A model generated the notes under the pieces. It saw nothing but the letters and a program-made list of their open reading frames with translations. It was not told the DNA's origin and did no database searches. 45,060 bases of DNA from Spirochaetales bacterium (GTDB lineage: Bacteria > Spirochaetota > Spirochaetia > Sphaerochaetales > Sphaerochaetaceae), in assembly GCA_028722305.1 (NCBI GenBank), contig JAQYHB010000030.1, positions 1 to 45,060 on the forward strand. The letters run 5' to 3'. Shown here piece after piece: positions 33,114 through 40,425 of this stretch. Position 1 is the stretch's first letter; each line of letters opens with the position of its first letter. The position numbers and the translations under genes are program-made.

Positions 33114-34299
33114 TTGAAACGGCCCCTCCAACGGGTCGATGCGTATCCTTCATTCCAAAAAGGGCATAGGCCTTCGCCGTGACGATGCGCCCCTGGGGGG
33201 TTCTCTGCAGGTAGCCTTTCTGGATCAGATAGGGTTCATAATAGTCGGAAAGAGAGCTCGGCTCCTCACCCAGGGCGACGGCAAGCGTATCCAGACCGAC
33301 CGGACCGCCTTCGTAATAATTGATGATCGTCTTCAGGATGTTCAGGTCCTGGGCGTTCAGGCCGTTGTGGTCGATACCCATACGTTCCAGCCCCTTGCGG
33401 ACAATGTCGACAGTCACAACGCCATCCCCCAGGACGGAGGCGAAGTCACGGAGCCTGCGCAGCAGCCTGTTGGCGATTCTCGGCGTTCCCCTGCTGCAGT
33501 GGGCGAGCATGGTCAGCGCCTCAGGAACGATCGTCACATCCAGCAGCTTGGCGCTGCGGCGGATGATGTCAGCCAGTTCCTGGTCGTTGTAGTAGTCCAG
33601 ATGGAGCTGGATGCCGAAGCGGTTGGAGAGCGGGCGGGAAACTCCGCCTGCCTTGGTGGTAGCCCCAATCAAGGTGAACTTCGGAATAGGGATGCGCATC
33701 GTTCTCGCCGCGGGTCCTTGCCCGATCATCCAGTCGATCTCGAAATCCTCCATGGCGATGTAAAGCATCTCCTCCAGCGCCGGTTTGAGGCGGTGGATCT
33801 CGTCGATGAAGAAAATCGAGTTCTCCGTGATGTTGGTAAGCACGCCGGCAAGGTCCTTCGGCTTGTCCAAGGCAGGGGCGTTGGTCATCTTGATCTCGGC
33901 CCCCATCTCGTTGGCGATGATTGAGGCGAGCGTCGTCTTTCCCAGACCCGGCGGACCAATCAGGAACGTGTGGTCCAGCGGTTCTCCACGCATTTTCGCG
34001 GCCTTGATGAAGATGGAGAGATTTTCCTTCAACGCGCTCTGCCCCTGAAAATCCTTCAGGTATTTGGGGCGAAGGATGTTTTCCTGCTCCTCTTCCTCGT
34101 TCTGGGCGAGTTTTCCGGAAAGAAGTCCCGGTTCGGTCGCGGGCATTTTTCCGAAGGAGTCATCCTGCTTGTCGGACGGACCACCGGAGAGCTCCTGCTC
34201 CACCTGGTCGATGTCGTCGAATGGATTATCCATCGTCTGAGAAATGCCGCTCTTCTTGCTGTACCCTCGTTTCCCGTATGCTCTTGTCATGTTCTCCAT
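33088..34299 (-). CDS. ruvB: Holliday junction branch-migration helicase RuvB with N-terminal extension
   Basis: This 403-residue AAA+ motor drives branch migration with RuvA. Walker A GPPGLGKTTLA and Walker B FFIDEIHRL are intact, and GATTKAGGVSRPLSNRFG and SRGTPRIANRLLRRLRDFA are typical. The usual RuvB core starts at LRPKYLKDFQGQ. Here about 75 residues precede it, rich in Asp, Glu, Gln and Ser, whereas family members usually have about 20. The ATG at 34299 overlaps the ruvA stop in TGATG; ATG 34290, with GGAG 4 bases upstream, would shorten it by only 3 residues. Its end overlaps the queA start by 26 bases. Confidence 0.96.
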   Translation of the reverse strand: MENMTRAYGKRGYSKKSGISQTMDNPFDDIDQVEQELSGGPSDKQDDSFGKMPATEPGLLSGKLAQNEEEEQENILRPKYLKDFQGQSALKENLSIFIKAAKMRGEPLDHTFLIGPPGLGKTTLASIIANEMGAEIKMTNAPALDKPKDLAGVLTNITENSIFFIDEIHRLKPALEEMLYIAMEDFEIDWMIGQGPAARTMRIPIPKFTLIGATTKAGGVSRPLSNRFGIQLHLDYYNDQELADIIRRSAKLLDVTIVPEALTMLAHCSRGTPRIANRLLRRLRDFASVLGDGVVTVDIVRKGLERMGIDHNGLNAQDLNILKTIINYYEGGPVGLDTLAVALGEEPSSLSDYYEPYLIQKGYLQRTPQGRIVTAKAYALFGMKDTHRPVGGAVSNADQGLLF

Positions 34300-34922
34300 C
34301 ACCCAAGATATTTCAACGCGAGACGGAAGACCAGCTGTTCCTGCTCGTTCATCGTCAGGGTCTCCAGCTTCTCCTTCGCCTCATTCTCCACGTGGCTGAC
34401 AGCCTCGTCGGCGCTCCGCCTGTCATACCCCATGGCGGCAAGGCTTTCCGCTACGGCGACAAATCGCTTGCTCTTCTGGGACCTCGCCACACTCTCCTCT
34501 TCCTCGTCGATGACCAGCTTTCCACGCAACTGCAGGATCATCTTCTGCGCGGTCTTGCTGCCGACGCCGGGAACGGTGGAAAGCAACTTGACGTTGCCTT
34601 CGTCCAAGGCGCGGGCAAGGTTGTCGACGGTGATGCCGCTGAGGATCTTCAAGGCCTGGCGGGGACCGATGCCATTGACGTTCTGCAACTGGTTGAAGGC
34701 CTCTCTCTCCAGCTCGTCGGAAAAGCCGTAGAGCAGCATGCTGTCCTCGTGGTGGCTCAGGACAGTCAGCAGCCTGACGTTCCGCTTCTCCTCACCCCGA
34801 AGGGCGGCGACATGGCCTTCGGTCTGCCCGCTGACAATCATCGAGTACTCGACATAGCCGGCGCGAAGGACCACCACGCCATCCTTGACAGATACCACAT
34901 CCCCGATTACCGCGTTGATCAT
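34299..34922 (-). CDS. ruvA: Holliday junction DNA-binding protein RuvA
   Basis: This 207-residue protein forms the tetramer that holds the Holliday junction. An N-terminal OB-fold domain (about 1-65) is followed by two helix-hairpin-helix motifs, VNGIGPRQALKIL and VPGVGSKTAQKMI, and a C-terminal domain III with ESLAAMGYDRRSADEAV that contacts RuvB. The ATG at 34922 overlaps the ruvC stop in ATGA. Confidence 0.97.
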   Translation of the reverse strand: MINAVIGDVVSVKDGVVVLRAGYVEYSMIVSGQTEGHVAALRGEEKRNVRLLTVLSHHEDSMLLYGFSDELEREAFNQLQNVNGIGPRQALKILSGITVDNLARALDEGNVKLLSTVPGVGSKTAQKMILQLRGKLVIDEEEESVARSQKSKRFVAVAESLAAMGYDRRSADEAVSHVENEAKEKLETLTMNEQEQLVFRLALKYLG

Positions 34923-35434
34923 ACATGCATCCTTTGGCCAGCGATATTAAAGGTAGCCAGCGTGAGCCCCACTGCCAAGGCGTCAGCCGCATGGTCTGGT
35001 TTCGGAATCTCTTTCAGGCCAAGCAGGAGCCGGACCATCTGCTGTACCTGGTTCTTGTCCGCCCTTCCCGTCCCGGTGACGGTCGATTTGATCGTCATGG
35101 GGGAAAAGAGCCTGACGGGTATCTGCTGCATCGCCAGCTGGTGGCTGATGGCGCCAATGACCTTGGCTACCAGTATGGCGGATTGGCTGTTGGTGATATT
35201 CTTGTCCACCTTGGAGCGGGTGAAGTAAATATCCTCGATACCACAATACTGGGTATGGTAATGGTCCGCAACCTGCCCGATCGCGGTAGCGACCGTATGG
35301 ATGCGCATCTGCTCCGTCATGTCTGGACTGGTCGTGATGACACTATAAGAAACAGGCCGGTGACGCAGTCCGTTTGTATCGACTACGCCCCAGCCTGTAT
35401 TCGCGAGTCCTGGATCGATTCCAAGAATCAGCAT
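34919..35434 (-). CDS. ruvC: Holliday junction resolvase RuvC
   Basis: This 171-residue endonuclease cuts Holliday junctions. The acidic active-site residues are visible in GIDPGLANTGWG, GIEDIYF and PDHAADALA. It lies 3 bases after the yebC stop and overlaps ruvA by 4 bases. The yebC-ruvCAB order is widely conserved. Confidence 0.97.
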   Translation of the reverse strand: MLILGIDPGLANTGWGVVDTNGLRHRPVSYSVITTSPDMTEQMRIHTVATAIGQVADHYHTQYCGIEDIYFTRSKVDKNITNSQSAILVAKVIGAISHQLAMQQIPVRLFSPMTIKSTVTGTGRADKNQVQQMVRLLLGLKEIPKPDHAADALAVGLTLATFNIAGQRMHV

Positions 35435-35437
35435 CTC

Positions 35438-36181
35438 TCAGTCTTCAGGATCCTCGTAATCATCCGGCAAATCCAGGTTCGTGTAGACATTCTGGACATC
35501 GTCCAGGTCTTCCAGACGATCGACGATCTTCATGACCTTCTGGGCATGCTCCTTGTCCAGGGCGACACGGTTGTCGGAAACCATCTCGATGGAGCCGCTC
35601 TCTTGGGTGAAACCGGCCTTCTCCATCGCATCGAGCACCTGCTGGAAGTTGCTCGGGCTGGTAGTGACCTCGATCACACCATCGTTGGTGACGACATCAT
35701 CGGCACCGGCGTCAAGCGCAGCTTCCATGATCTGGTCCTCTGTGTACTTGGTGGCGTCGTAATCGATGATACCCTTGGTGGTGAACATGTAGGAGACGCT
35801 GCCGGTCGCTCCGAGGGAGCCGCCGTTCTTGGTCAAAGTGGAGCGCACATCGCTTGCGGTGCGGTTCTTGTTGTCGGTAAGGCACTGGATGATGATGGCG
35901 ACCCCGCCAGGAGCATAACCTTCATACTGCAACTCCTCGAAAACGGCATTGCCAAGCTCGCCGGAACCCTTCTTGATGGCTCTTTCGATGTTGTCCTTCG
36001 GCATGTTCTCAAGACGAGCCTTCAGAATGGCGGTACGCAGTGCGGCATTGCTCTCGGGATCGCTTCCGTTCTTCGCCGCAACGGAAATCTCTTTAATCAG
36101 CTTAGTGAATTTCTGACCGCGCTTCGCGTCAGCAATTCCTTTCTTGTGTTTGATGGTAGACCACTTGCTATGGCCGGACAT
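35438..36181 (-). CDS. yebC: YebC/PmpR-family regulatory protein
   Basis: This 247-residue protein has the family N-terminus MSGHSKWSTIKHKKGIADAK and the acidic central domains with YEGYAPGGVAIIIQCLTDN. YebC proteins have been described as transcriptional regulators and more recently as translation-linked factors; which applies here cannot be told. GAGG lies 8 bases before ATG 36181, and a promoter is predicted just upstream, so yebC probably heads a yebC-ruvCAB-queA transcript in addition to readthrough from hemW. Confidence 0.95.
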   Translation of the reverse strand: MSGHSKWSTIKHKKGIADAKRGQKFTKLIKEISVAAKNGSDPESNAALRTAILKARLENMPKDNIERAIKKGSGELGNAVFEELQYEGYAPGGVAIIIQCLTDNKNRTASDVRSTLTKNGGSLGATGSVSYMFTTKGIIDYDATKYTEDQIMEAALDAGADDVVTNDGVIEVTTSPSNFQQVLDAMEKAGFTQESGSIEMVSDNRVALDKEHAQKVMKIVDRLEDLDDVQNVYTNLDLPDDYEDPED

Positions 36182-36219
36182 GTAGAGACCTCTTTCGAAA
36201 AAAGAATTTTAACTCCGTT

Positions 36220-36249
36220 ACTGTACTATACGAACAGACAGATGGTCAA
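36220..36249 (-). promoter_or_regulatory. Predicted promoter of yebC-ruvCAB-queA
   Basis: On the minus strand TTGACC (36249-36244), an 18-base spacer and TACAGT (36225-36220) sit just after the hemW stop, giving a leader of about 30 bases before yebC. Confidence 0.45.
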
Positions 36250-36255
36250 GGATGC

Positions 36256-37392
36256 TTACAAGGCTTGTGCAAGGCAAAGGAGCACGTGGTCTAGCACCAT
36301 CATCCCCTTCTCCGTCAAGGCGAAATGGCGTGGGTCGTCGACGAAGAGGTTCCTGTCAATTTCCGCAACCTGTTTCGAGAAGACTGAATCAAAGGAGCGC
36401 CCGAAACGCGACCGGAAGCGCGCCTTGTCGATCCCCCATACGATCCTTAGGCCGGCAAGCAGGTACTCCTCGCACTCTTCCTCGCGGGTCAGATGCTCGA
36501 TGGCGTAACCACTTTCCTCGACCCCGGCGGCGTATTGGCGGAGGTCCTGGCTGTTCTCCGTGGCATCCATCCCTCCGTCCCTCCTTGGCTCCCGTCCTGC
36601 CGCGTGGCTTCCGAGTCCCACATAGGGGTCAAGGTGCCAGTAGTGCAGGTTGTGGAGGCAGTACGATCCGTCTTTGGCGAAATTGCTCACCTCGTAGTGC
36701 TCGTAGCGATGTTCCTTAAGATAGTCCCACAGCGTGTACAGGTAGTCGGCCTGCTCGTCCTCGCCAATCATCCGCAGTTGGCCTTTTTCTACCCTGCGCG
36801 CAAGAGCGGTATCCGGCTCAAGGGTCAGGCAGTACAGGGAAAGATGGTCGGGGTCGCTCAGGGAAAGCAACTGTCTGACATCCTCCACCGAGTCGGCGAT
36901 GGTCTGGCCGGGAACACAGGCAATCAGGTCGAAGTTGATGGCGAAATGGTACGTCTCCTGGAAATGGCTCAGGCGAGAGATTCCTTCAAGTGTCTGGCTC
37001 CGGGTACTGGCCCTTCCGAGGGTCCGCAAGGTCCTCTCGTCCAGACTCTGTACACCCATGCTGACCCGGTTTACCAACCCTTCGCCGAACAATGGCTCGT
37101 ACGCGTCGGTCAGGGACTCGGGGTTCATCTCCACCGTCGTTTCCCGGCTTCCGCCGGCTTCCTCGAGCAACGTGGCAAGCGCCTGAGGGGGAAGGGAGCA
37201 TGGGTTGCCCCCTCCGAGGAAGATCGTGTCGAAACCGCCGTACTTCTCCCTCGCCTTGCGAATTTCCTTTCGCATCCGCTCCACATAGGCCGGCCATATC
37301 CCCTTCCAGTGGGTTATCGGCTCACTGTAGAAGGCGCAATAGGCACAGCTCGCGGTGCAGAAAGGAAAGTGCAGATAAAGGGCTGGAACCAT
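36256..37392 (-). CDS. hemW: HemW-like radical SAM protein
   Basis: This 378-residue radical SAM protein has the cluster motif CTASCAYCAF near residue 12 (Cys-x3-Cys-x2-Cys), FLGGGNPCSL, NPESLTDAY and VSMGVQSLDERTLRTLGR, all as in the HemN/HemW family. An extra C-terminal HemW-type domain (from about 270) ends with FALTEKGMMVLDHVL. Such proteins are often annotated as coproporphyrinogen oxidases, but HemW is regarded as a heme-binding chaperone. It begins one base after the lepB stop. Confidence 0.9.
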   Translation of the reverse strand: MVPALYLHFPFCTASCAYCAFYSEPITHWKGIWPAYVERMRKEIRKAREKYGGFDTIFLGGGNPCSLPPQALATLLEEAGGSRETTVEMNPESLTDAYEPLFGEGLVNRVSMGVQSLDERTLRTLGRASTRSQTLEGISRLSHFQETYHFAINFDLIACVPGQTIADSVEDVRQLLSLSDPDHLSLYCLTLEPDTALARRVEKGQLRMIGEDEQADYLYTLWDYLKEHRYEHYEVSNFAKDGSYCLHNLHYWHLDPYVGLGSHAAGREPRRDGGMDATENSQDLRQYAAGVEESGYAIEHLTREEECEEYLLAGLRIVWGIDKARFRSRFGRSFDSVFSKQVAEIDRNLFVDDPRHFALTEKGMMVLDHVLLCLAQAL

Positions 37393-37393
37393 C

Positions 37394-38404
37394 TTACTTG
37401 TTGGCGAGATAGGAAACGCGATGGAGCGGCCAGAAACGGAAGAGCACCCTGCCGTTCACGTTCTTCTGCCAGACCGGGCCGAAATACCGTCCGTCCCTGC
37501 TGTCATCGCGGTTGTCGCCAAGGGGCAGCACCTGGTCCCTGCCGACGTAGATGCCGTTGGCATATTTGGCATAGGCGCTACGGGCCTCGCTGTCGGCGGG
37601 ATTCAGGAGGGCCATGGCCCTGGTCCGGGATTCCTCGAACTGATAGAAGTCGTCCGGGTAGTCCTTTCCCGCCATTGTCGACTGGTAAGCGTTCTTGATG
37701 TACTGGGGAGCCAGGTTGATATCCAGGCCGCTGTCACGATATCCGGCCAAAGTCCCCCATGCCTTGATGCCCGGGTAATCGGCGGAGTCGACCGAGCGAT
37801 GCGGCGCTGCGGAAAGTCCCGCTTCGGAGCGGAAGTCCTCCTCCGCCTCGTAGGTGGTATAGCCGGCCTTGCGGATGCTCACGTTTCCCTCGTCGAACCT
37901 GACCACTTCTCCGGGAAAGCCGACGGCACGCTTGACGAGCAGGCGCTCGGCGGGTGATCCATCCTCATTGCGGTCGATGTTCACCAAGGTGAAGGTTCCG
38001 CTGTAAATGAACTGGGACAGGACGTTGAATACCACTCCCTTGTTGGGGTACTCAGGGTTGTAGAAGGTGATGATGTTGTCCCGATGGACCTTGCGGTTGT
38101 CGGTGAATATTTTCTTTCCCGCCGAGTACAGCTCGGTTCCGTAACTGTTTTTCCCGACGAAGACCCTGTCCCCGATTTCCAACGTGTGGACCATCGAAGG
38201 GGATGGAATGACGAACAGCTGGAACAGGTACTGATTGATCAGAATGACGACGACAATGGCGAAAAGCAAGGCGTCGATCCACCCCCAGAGCTCGCCAAGG
38301 AACGTCCTGGGTTTCTTGTGGTCGGCCTCCCATTGCTTGACCGCCTTGCGGTGGGTCAGGAAGGCTTCCGTGCGCCTCTCGATGAAGGAAAGGAAATTTT
38401 CCAT
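37394..38404 (-). CDS. lepB: Signal peptidase I
   Basis: This 336-residue membrane protease removes signal peptides. A membrane segment (ALLFAIVVVILINQYLFQLF, about 50-70) precedes the catalytic Ser in IPSPSMVHTL; the catalytic Lys is in LLVKRAVGFPGE, and GDNRDDSRDGRYFGPV is the family's late motif. The region between is longer than in minimal enzymes. The ATG at 38404 is preferred over a TTG at 38440. There is no Shine-Dalgarno, and the predicted promoter is so close that the message would be leaderless. Confidence 0.95.
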   Translation of the reverse strand: MENFLSFIERRTEAFLTHRKAVKQWEADHKKPRTFLGELWGWIDALLFAIVVVILINQYLFQLFVIPSPSMVHTLEIGDRVFVGKNSYGTELYSAGKKIFTDNRKVHRDNIITFYNPEYPNKGVVFNVLSQFIYSGTFTLVNIDRNEDGSPAERLLVKRAVGFPGEVVRFDEGNVSIRKAGYTTYEAEEDFRSEAGLSAAPHRSVDSADYPGIKAWGTLAGYRDSGLDINLAPQYIKNAYQSTMAGKDYPDDFYQFEESRTRAMALLNPADSEARSAYAKYANGIYVGRDQVLPLGDNRDDSRDGRYFGPVWQKNVNGRVLFRFWPLHRVSYLANK

Positions 38405-38411
38405 ACCGACC

Positions 38412-38440
38412 AAGCTACCACAACAGGGCGCAGTTGACAA
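38412..38440 (-). promoter_or_regulatory. Predicted lepB promoter, leaderless
   Basis: On the minus strand TTGTCA (38440-38435), a 17-base spacer and TAGCTT (38417-38412) put the start of transcription at about 38405, next to the ATG. Its -35 box overlaps that of the divergent promoter. Confidence 0.4.
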
Positions 38441-38462
38441 GTTACAACGCAGAAAGTACCTT
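38434..38462 (+). promoter_or_regulatory. Predicted promoter of the PEGA/FGE-like gene and smpB
   Basis: TTGACA (38434-38439), a 17-base spacer and TACCTT (38457-38462) predict a start near 38469, four bases before the ATG at 38473. The -35 is perfect, the -10 weak. Confidence 0.45.
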
Positions 38463-38472
38463 GAATGGGAAT

Positions 38473-39849
38473 ATGAAAAAGCGCCGTGAACTTCCAGAGG
38501 TGGAGCCTGTGCGTCTCAAACCGGTATTTGGGATTCGCCCTGGTGTCTATCTTCTTGTTTTGTATACGATAATCATTGTCCTGTGCGTCTTTCTTGTCTG
38601 CTTCCTTCCTGGAATCGTCAAGGGTGGGGAATTCGTCAATTTCTCCTTTCCGGTCAGCGATGCGGGGCTGGAGATCGACGGCGTCTACCAAGGCGTCGCC
38701 GATTACCAGTACTTCGTTCCCAGCGGGAACCATACCGTCAAAGTCACCAAGGCGGACCAGACGCTTTCCGAACAGTCCATCTCCGTCGGTCATCCCCTTT
38801 TCCTGACCTGGCTGATCCATTACCACCAGGACAATCCCCTCCCGCTCGACCAGGTAAGCGAACAAGCCAAGCAGGCGGTCCTCAGGTTCGACTTGCAGGA
38901 AATCGCCCGGTACAGCACGGTCACCGACTATGACCCGGTGAGTGTCTACCCTCCCCTGTACTCCAATCTTGCCAGGGATATGCGGGCGCTTGGAATCGAC
39001 GACAGCGACGCGCTCGACCTGGCGGCACAGTACATCGGCTCGAAGGAGATGCTGGACGAGGCAAGTTCCTTGCAGGTCTCCACGCCTCTTTTCTCGGCGG
39101 CGCTTGACGCAGCCAAGGCTAGCGACGGACAGGCGGGTCTCCGCTCCAGCAACATCGACATCACCGGCAAGAGGACCACGTTGGACGCTGGTCTGTTCAC
39201 CCAGAGCGGCATCTCCTACCCCGAGGCCTCCTTTGTGATGGGCGACCGCTCAGGCGACAAGAGCAGTGCCGGAATCCAGGTGACCACGGAGCCCTTCTCG
39301 ATCGCAACGACTCCGGTGACCCAGTATCAATGGGCGCTGTTCATGCAGGCGCATCCGGAATGGGAAAAGAGCGCGGTCGGGGATGACGCGTACCTCGCAG
39401 GGCAGAACCCCTCGGTCCTTGTTCCCAGCAGCACGGCGGTGACCGGAGTGAGCGCCAAAGCCGCCGACGCCTTCTGCACCTGGCTTTCCGAGATAACCGG
39501 CAAACAGGTCTTTCTTCCCAGCGAGACGCAGTGGTCCCTGGCCGCCATGGCAAGCAGGAACCGCGCCAGCCAGAAGGATTTGGAGTATGTGGATGACGGC
39601 AGCGACACCGCCACCGGCATGCTGGGGACCATCTGGCAGTTGACCTCCACGCCCTACATTCCCCTTGCAAGACTGACCGATTACGGGAAGGTCATGGCCT
39701 TGGAGGAACGATACCAGGTTTCCAACGACAGGATTGTCAAGGGCGGATTGATGGCCGGCACACAGAGCGGCCGCAATACGGTGGGGACCATTCGCGTGGA
39801 TGACGCGAGCGGACTGGTCGGGTTTCGCATCGCTTGGATGGACAGATAA
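38473..39849 (+). CDS. Membrane-anchored PEGA plus formylglycine-generating-enzyme-like protein
   Basis: This 458-residue protein has one N-terminal membrane segment (YLLVLYTIIIVLCVFLVCFL, about 26-45). A PEGA-like domain follows (GLEIDGVYQGVADYQYFVPS, about 65-110), then a linker, and from about 250 a C-terminal SUMF1/FGE-like domain beginning with FVMGDRSG and including TTPVTQYQWALFM, AADAFCTWLSEITG and FLPSETQWSLAA. The usual Glu-Trp block is replaced by TIWQLTSTPY, and I do not see the active-site Cys pair of true formylglycine enzymes, so it is more likely a binding or structural protein. It abuts smpB with no gap, so the two are cotranscribed. Confidence 0.8.
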   Translation: MKKRRELPEVEPVRLKPVFGIRPGVYLLVLYTIIIVLCVFLVCFLPGIVKGGEFVNFSFPVSDAGLEIDGVYQGVADYQYFVPSGNHTVKVTKADQTLSEQSISVGHPLFLTWLIHYHQDNPLPLDQVSEQAKQAVLRFDLQEIARYSTVTDYDPVSVYPPLYSNLARDMRALGIDDSDALDLAAQYIGSKEMLDEASSLQVSTPLFSAALDAAKASDGQAGLRSSNIDITGKRTTLDAGLFTQSGISYPEASFVMGDRSGDKSSAGIQVTTEPFSIATTPVTQYQWALFMQAHPEWEKSAVGDDAYLAGQNPSVLVPSSTAVTGVSAKAADAFCTWLSEITGKQVFLPSETQWSLAAMASRNRASQKDLEYVDDGSDTATGMLGTIWQLTSTPYIPLARLTDYGKVMALEERYQVSNDRIVKGGLMAGTQSGRNTVGTIRVDDASGLVGFRIAWMDR

Positions 39850-40326
39850 ATGGGCAAGATCGACAAGACAGCTTTCAAGTTGATTCTGAAGAACAAGAAG
39901 GCGTTCTTCAACTACGAGATCATCGAGGACCTGGAATGCGGCATCTCCCTTGCCGGCACCGAGGTCAAATCAATCCGCCAGGGGAAGGTCTCCTTTGGCG
40001 ACAGTTATATCACGGTGGATGACAAGGGGTTGTCGCTAATCGGTCTGACAATCCAGCCCTACACCTTCGGCAACCTGTACAACCATGACCCGAAACGCAA
40101 CCGCAGGCTTCTGGCGCACAAGATGGAAATCAAGCACCTGAGACGCAAGGTCGAGGAGCGAGGCTTCACCTTGGTCCCGATTGAAATCTACCTGCGTGGC
40201 AACCTGGTCAAGGTGAAAGTCGCCCTCTGCCGCGGCAAGAACGTGCATGACAAGAAAGAGACCATCAAGGAGCGGGACCAGAACCGCGCCATGCGCCGTG
40301 AGCTGAAGGAACTGCAATACCGCTAG
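39850..40326 (+). CDS. smpB: SsrA-binding protein SmpB
   Basis: This 158-residue protein binds tmRNA and brings it to stalled ribosomes. The core is typical: NKKAFFNYEIIEDLECGISL, GTEVKSIRQGKVSFGDSY and the His/Asp-rich C-terminal tail with RGKNVHDKKETIKERD. Its ATG follows the preceding TAA directly. The tmRNA gene itself is not in the window. A bidirectional terminator follows. Confidence 0.97.
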   Translation: MGKIDKTAFKLILKNKKAFFNYEIIEDLECGISLAGTEVKSIRQGKVSFGDSYITVDDKGLSLIGLTIQPYTFGNLYNHDPKRNRRLLAHKMEIKHLRRKVEERGFTLVPIEIYLRGNLVKVKVALCRGKNVHDKKETIKERDQNRAMRRELKELQYR

Positions 40327-40362
40327 CAGTTGTTTCTTGCTTCCCCATTTGATGCGGATCTG

Positions 40363-40405
40363 AAAAAACGGGCTGTCCCGATGGAATGAGACGGCCCGTT
40401 TTTTC
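40363..40405. terminator. Bidirectional terminator between smpB and the acyl-CoA ligase
   Basis: ACGGGCTGTC (40368-40377) and GACGGCCCGT (40390-40399) form a 10-bp stem with one G-U pair, flanked by six A on the left and six T on the right, so it can serve both convergent genes. Confidence 0.85.
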
Positions 40406-40425
40406 TGTAAATGTGTATCTTTTGG

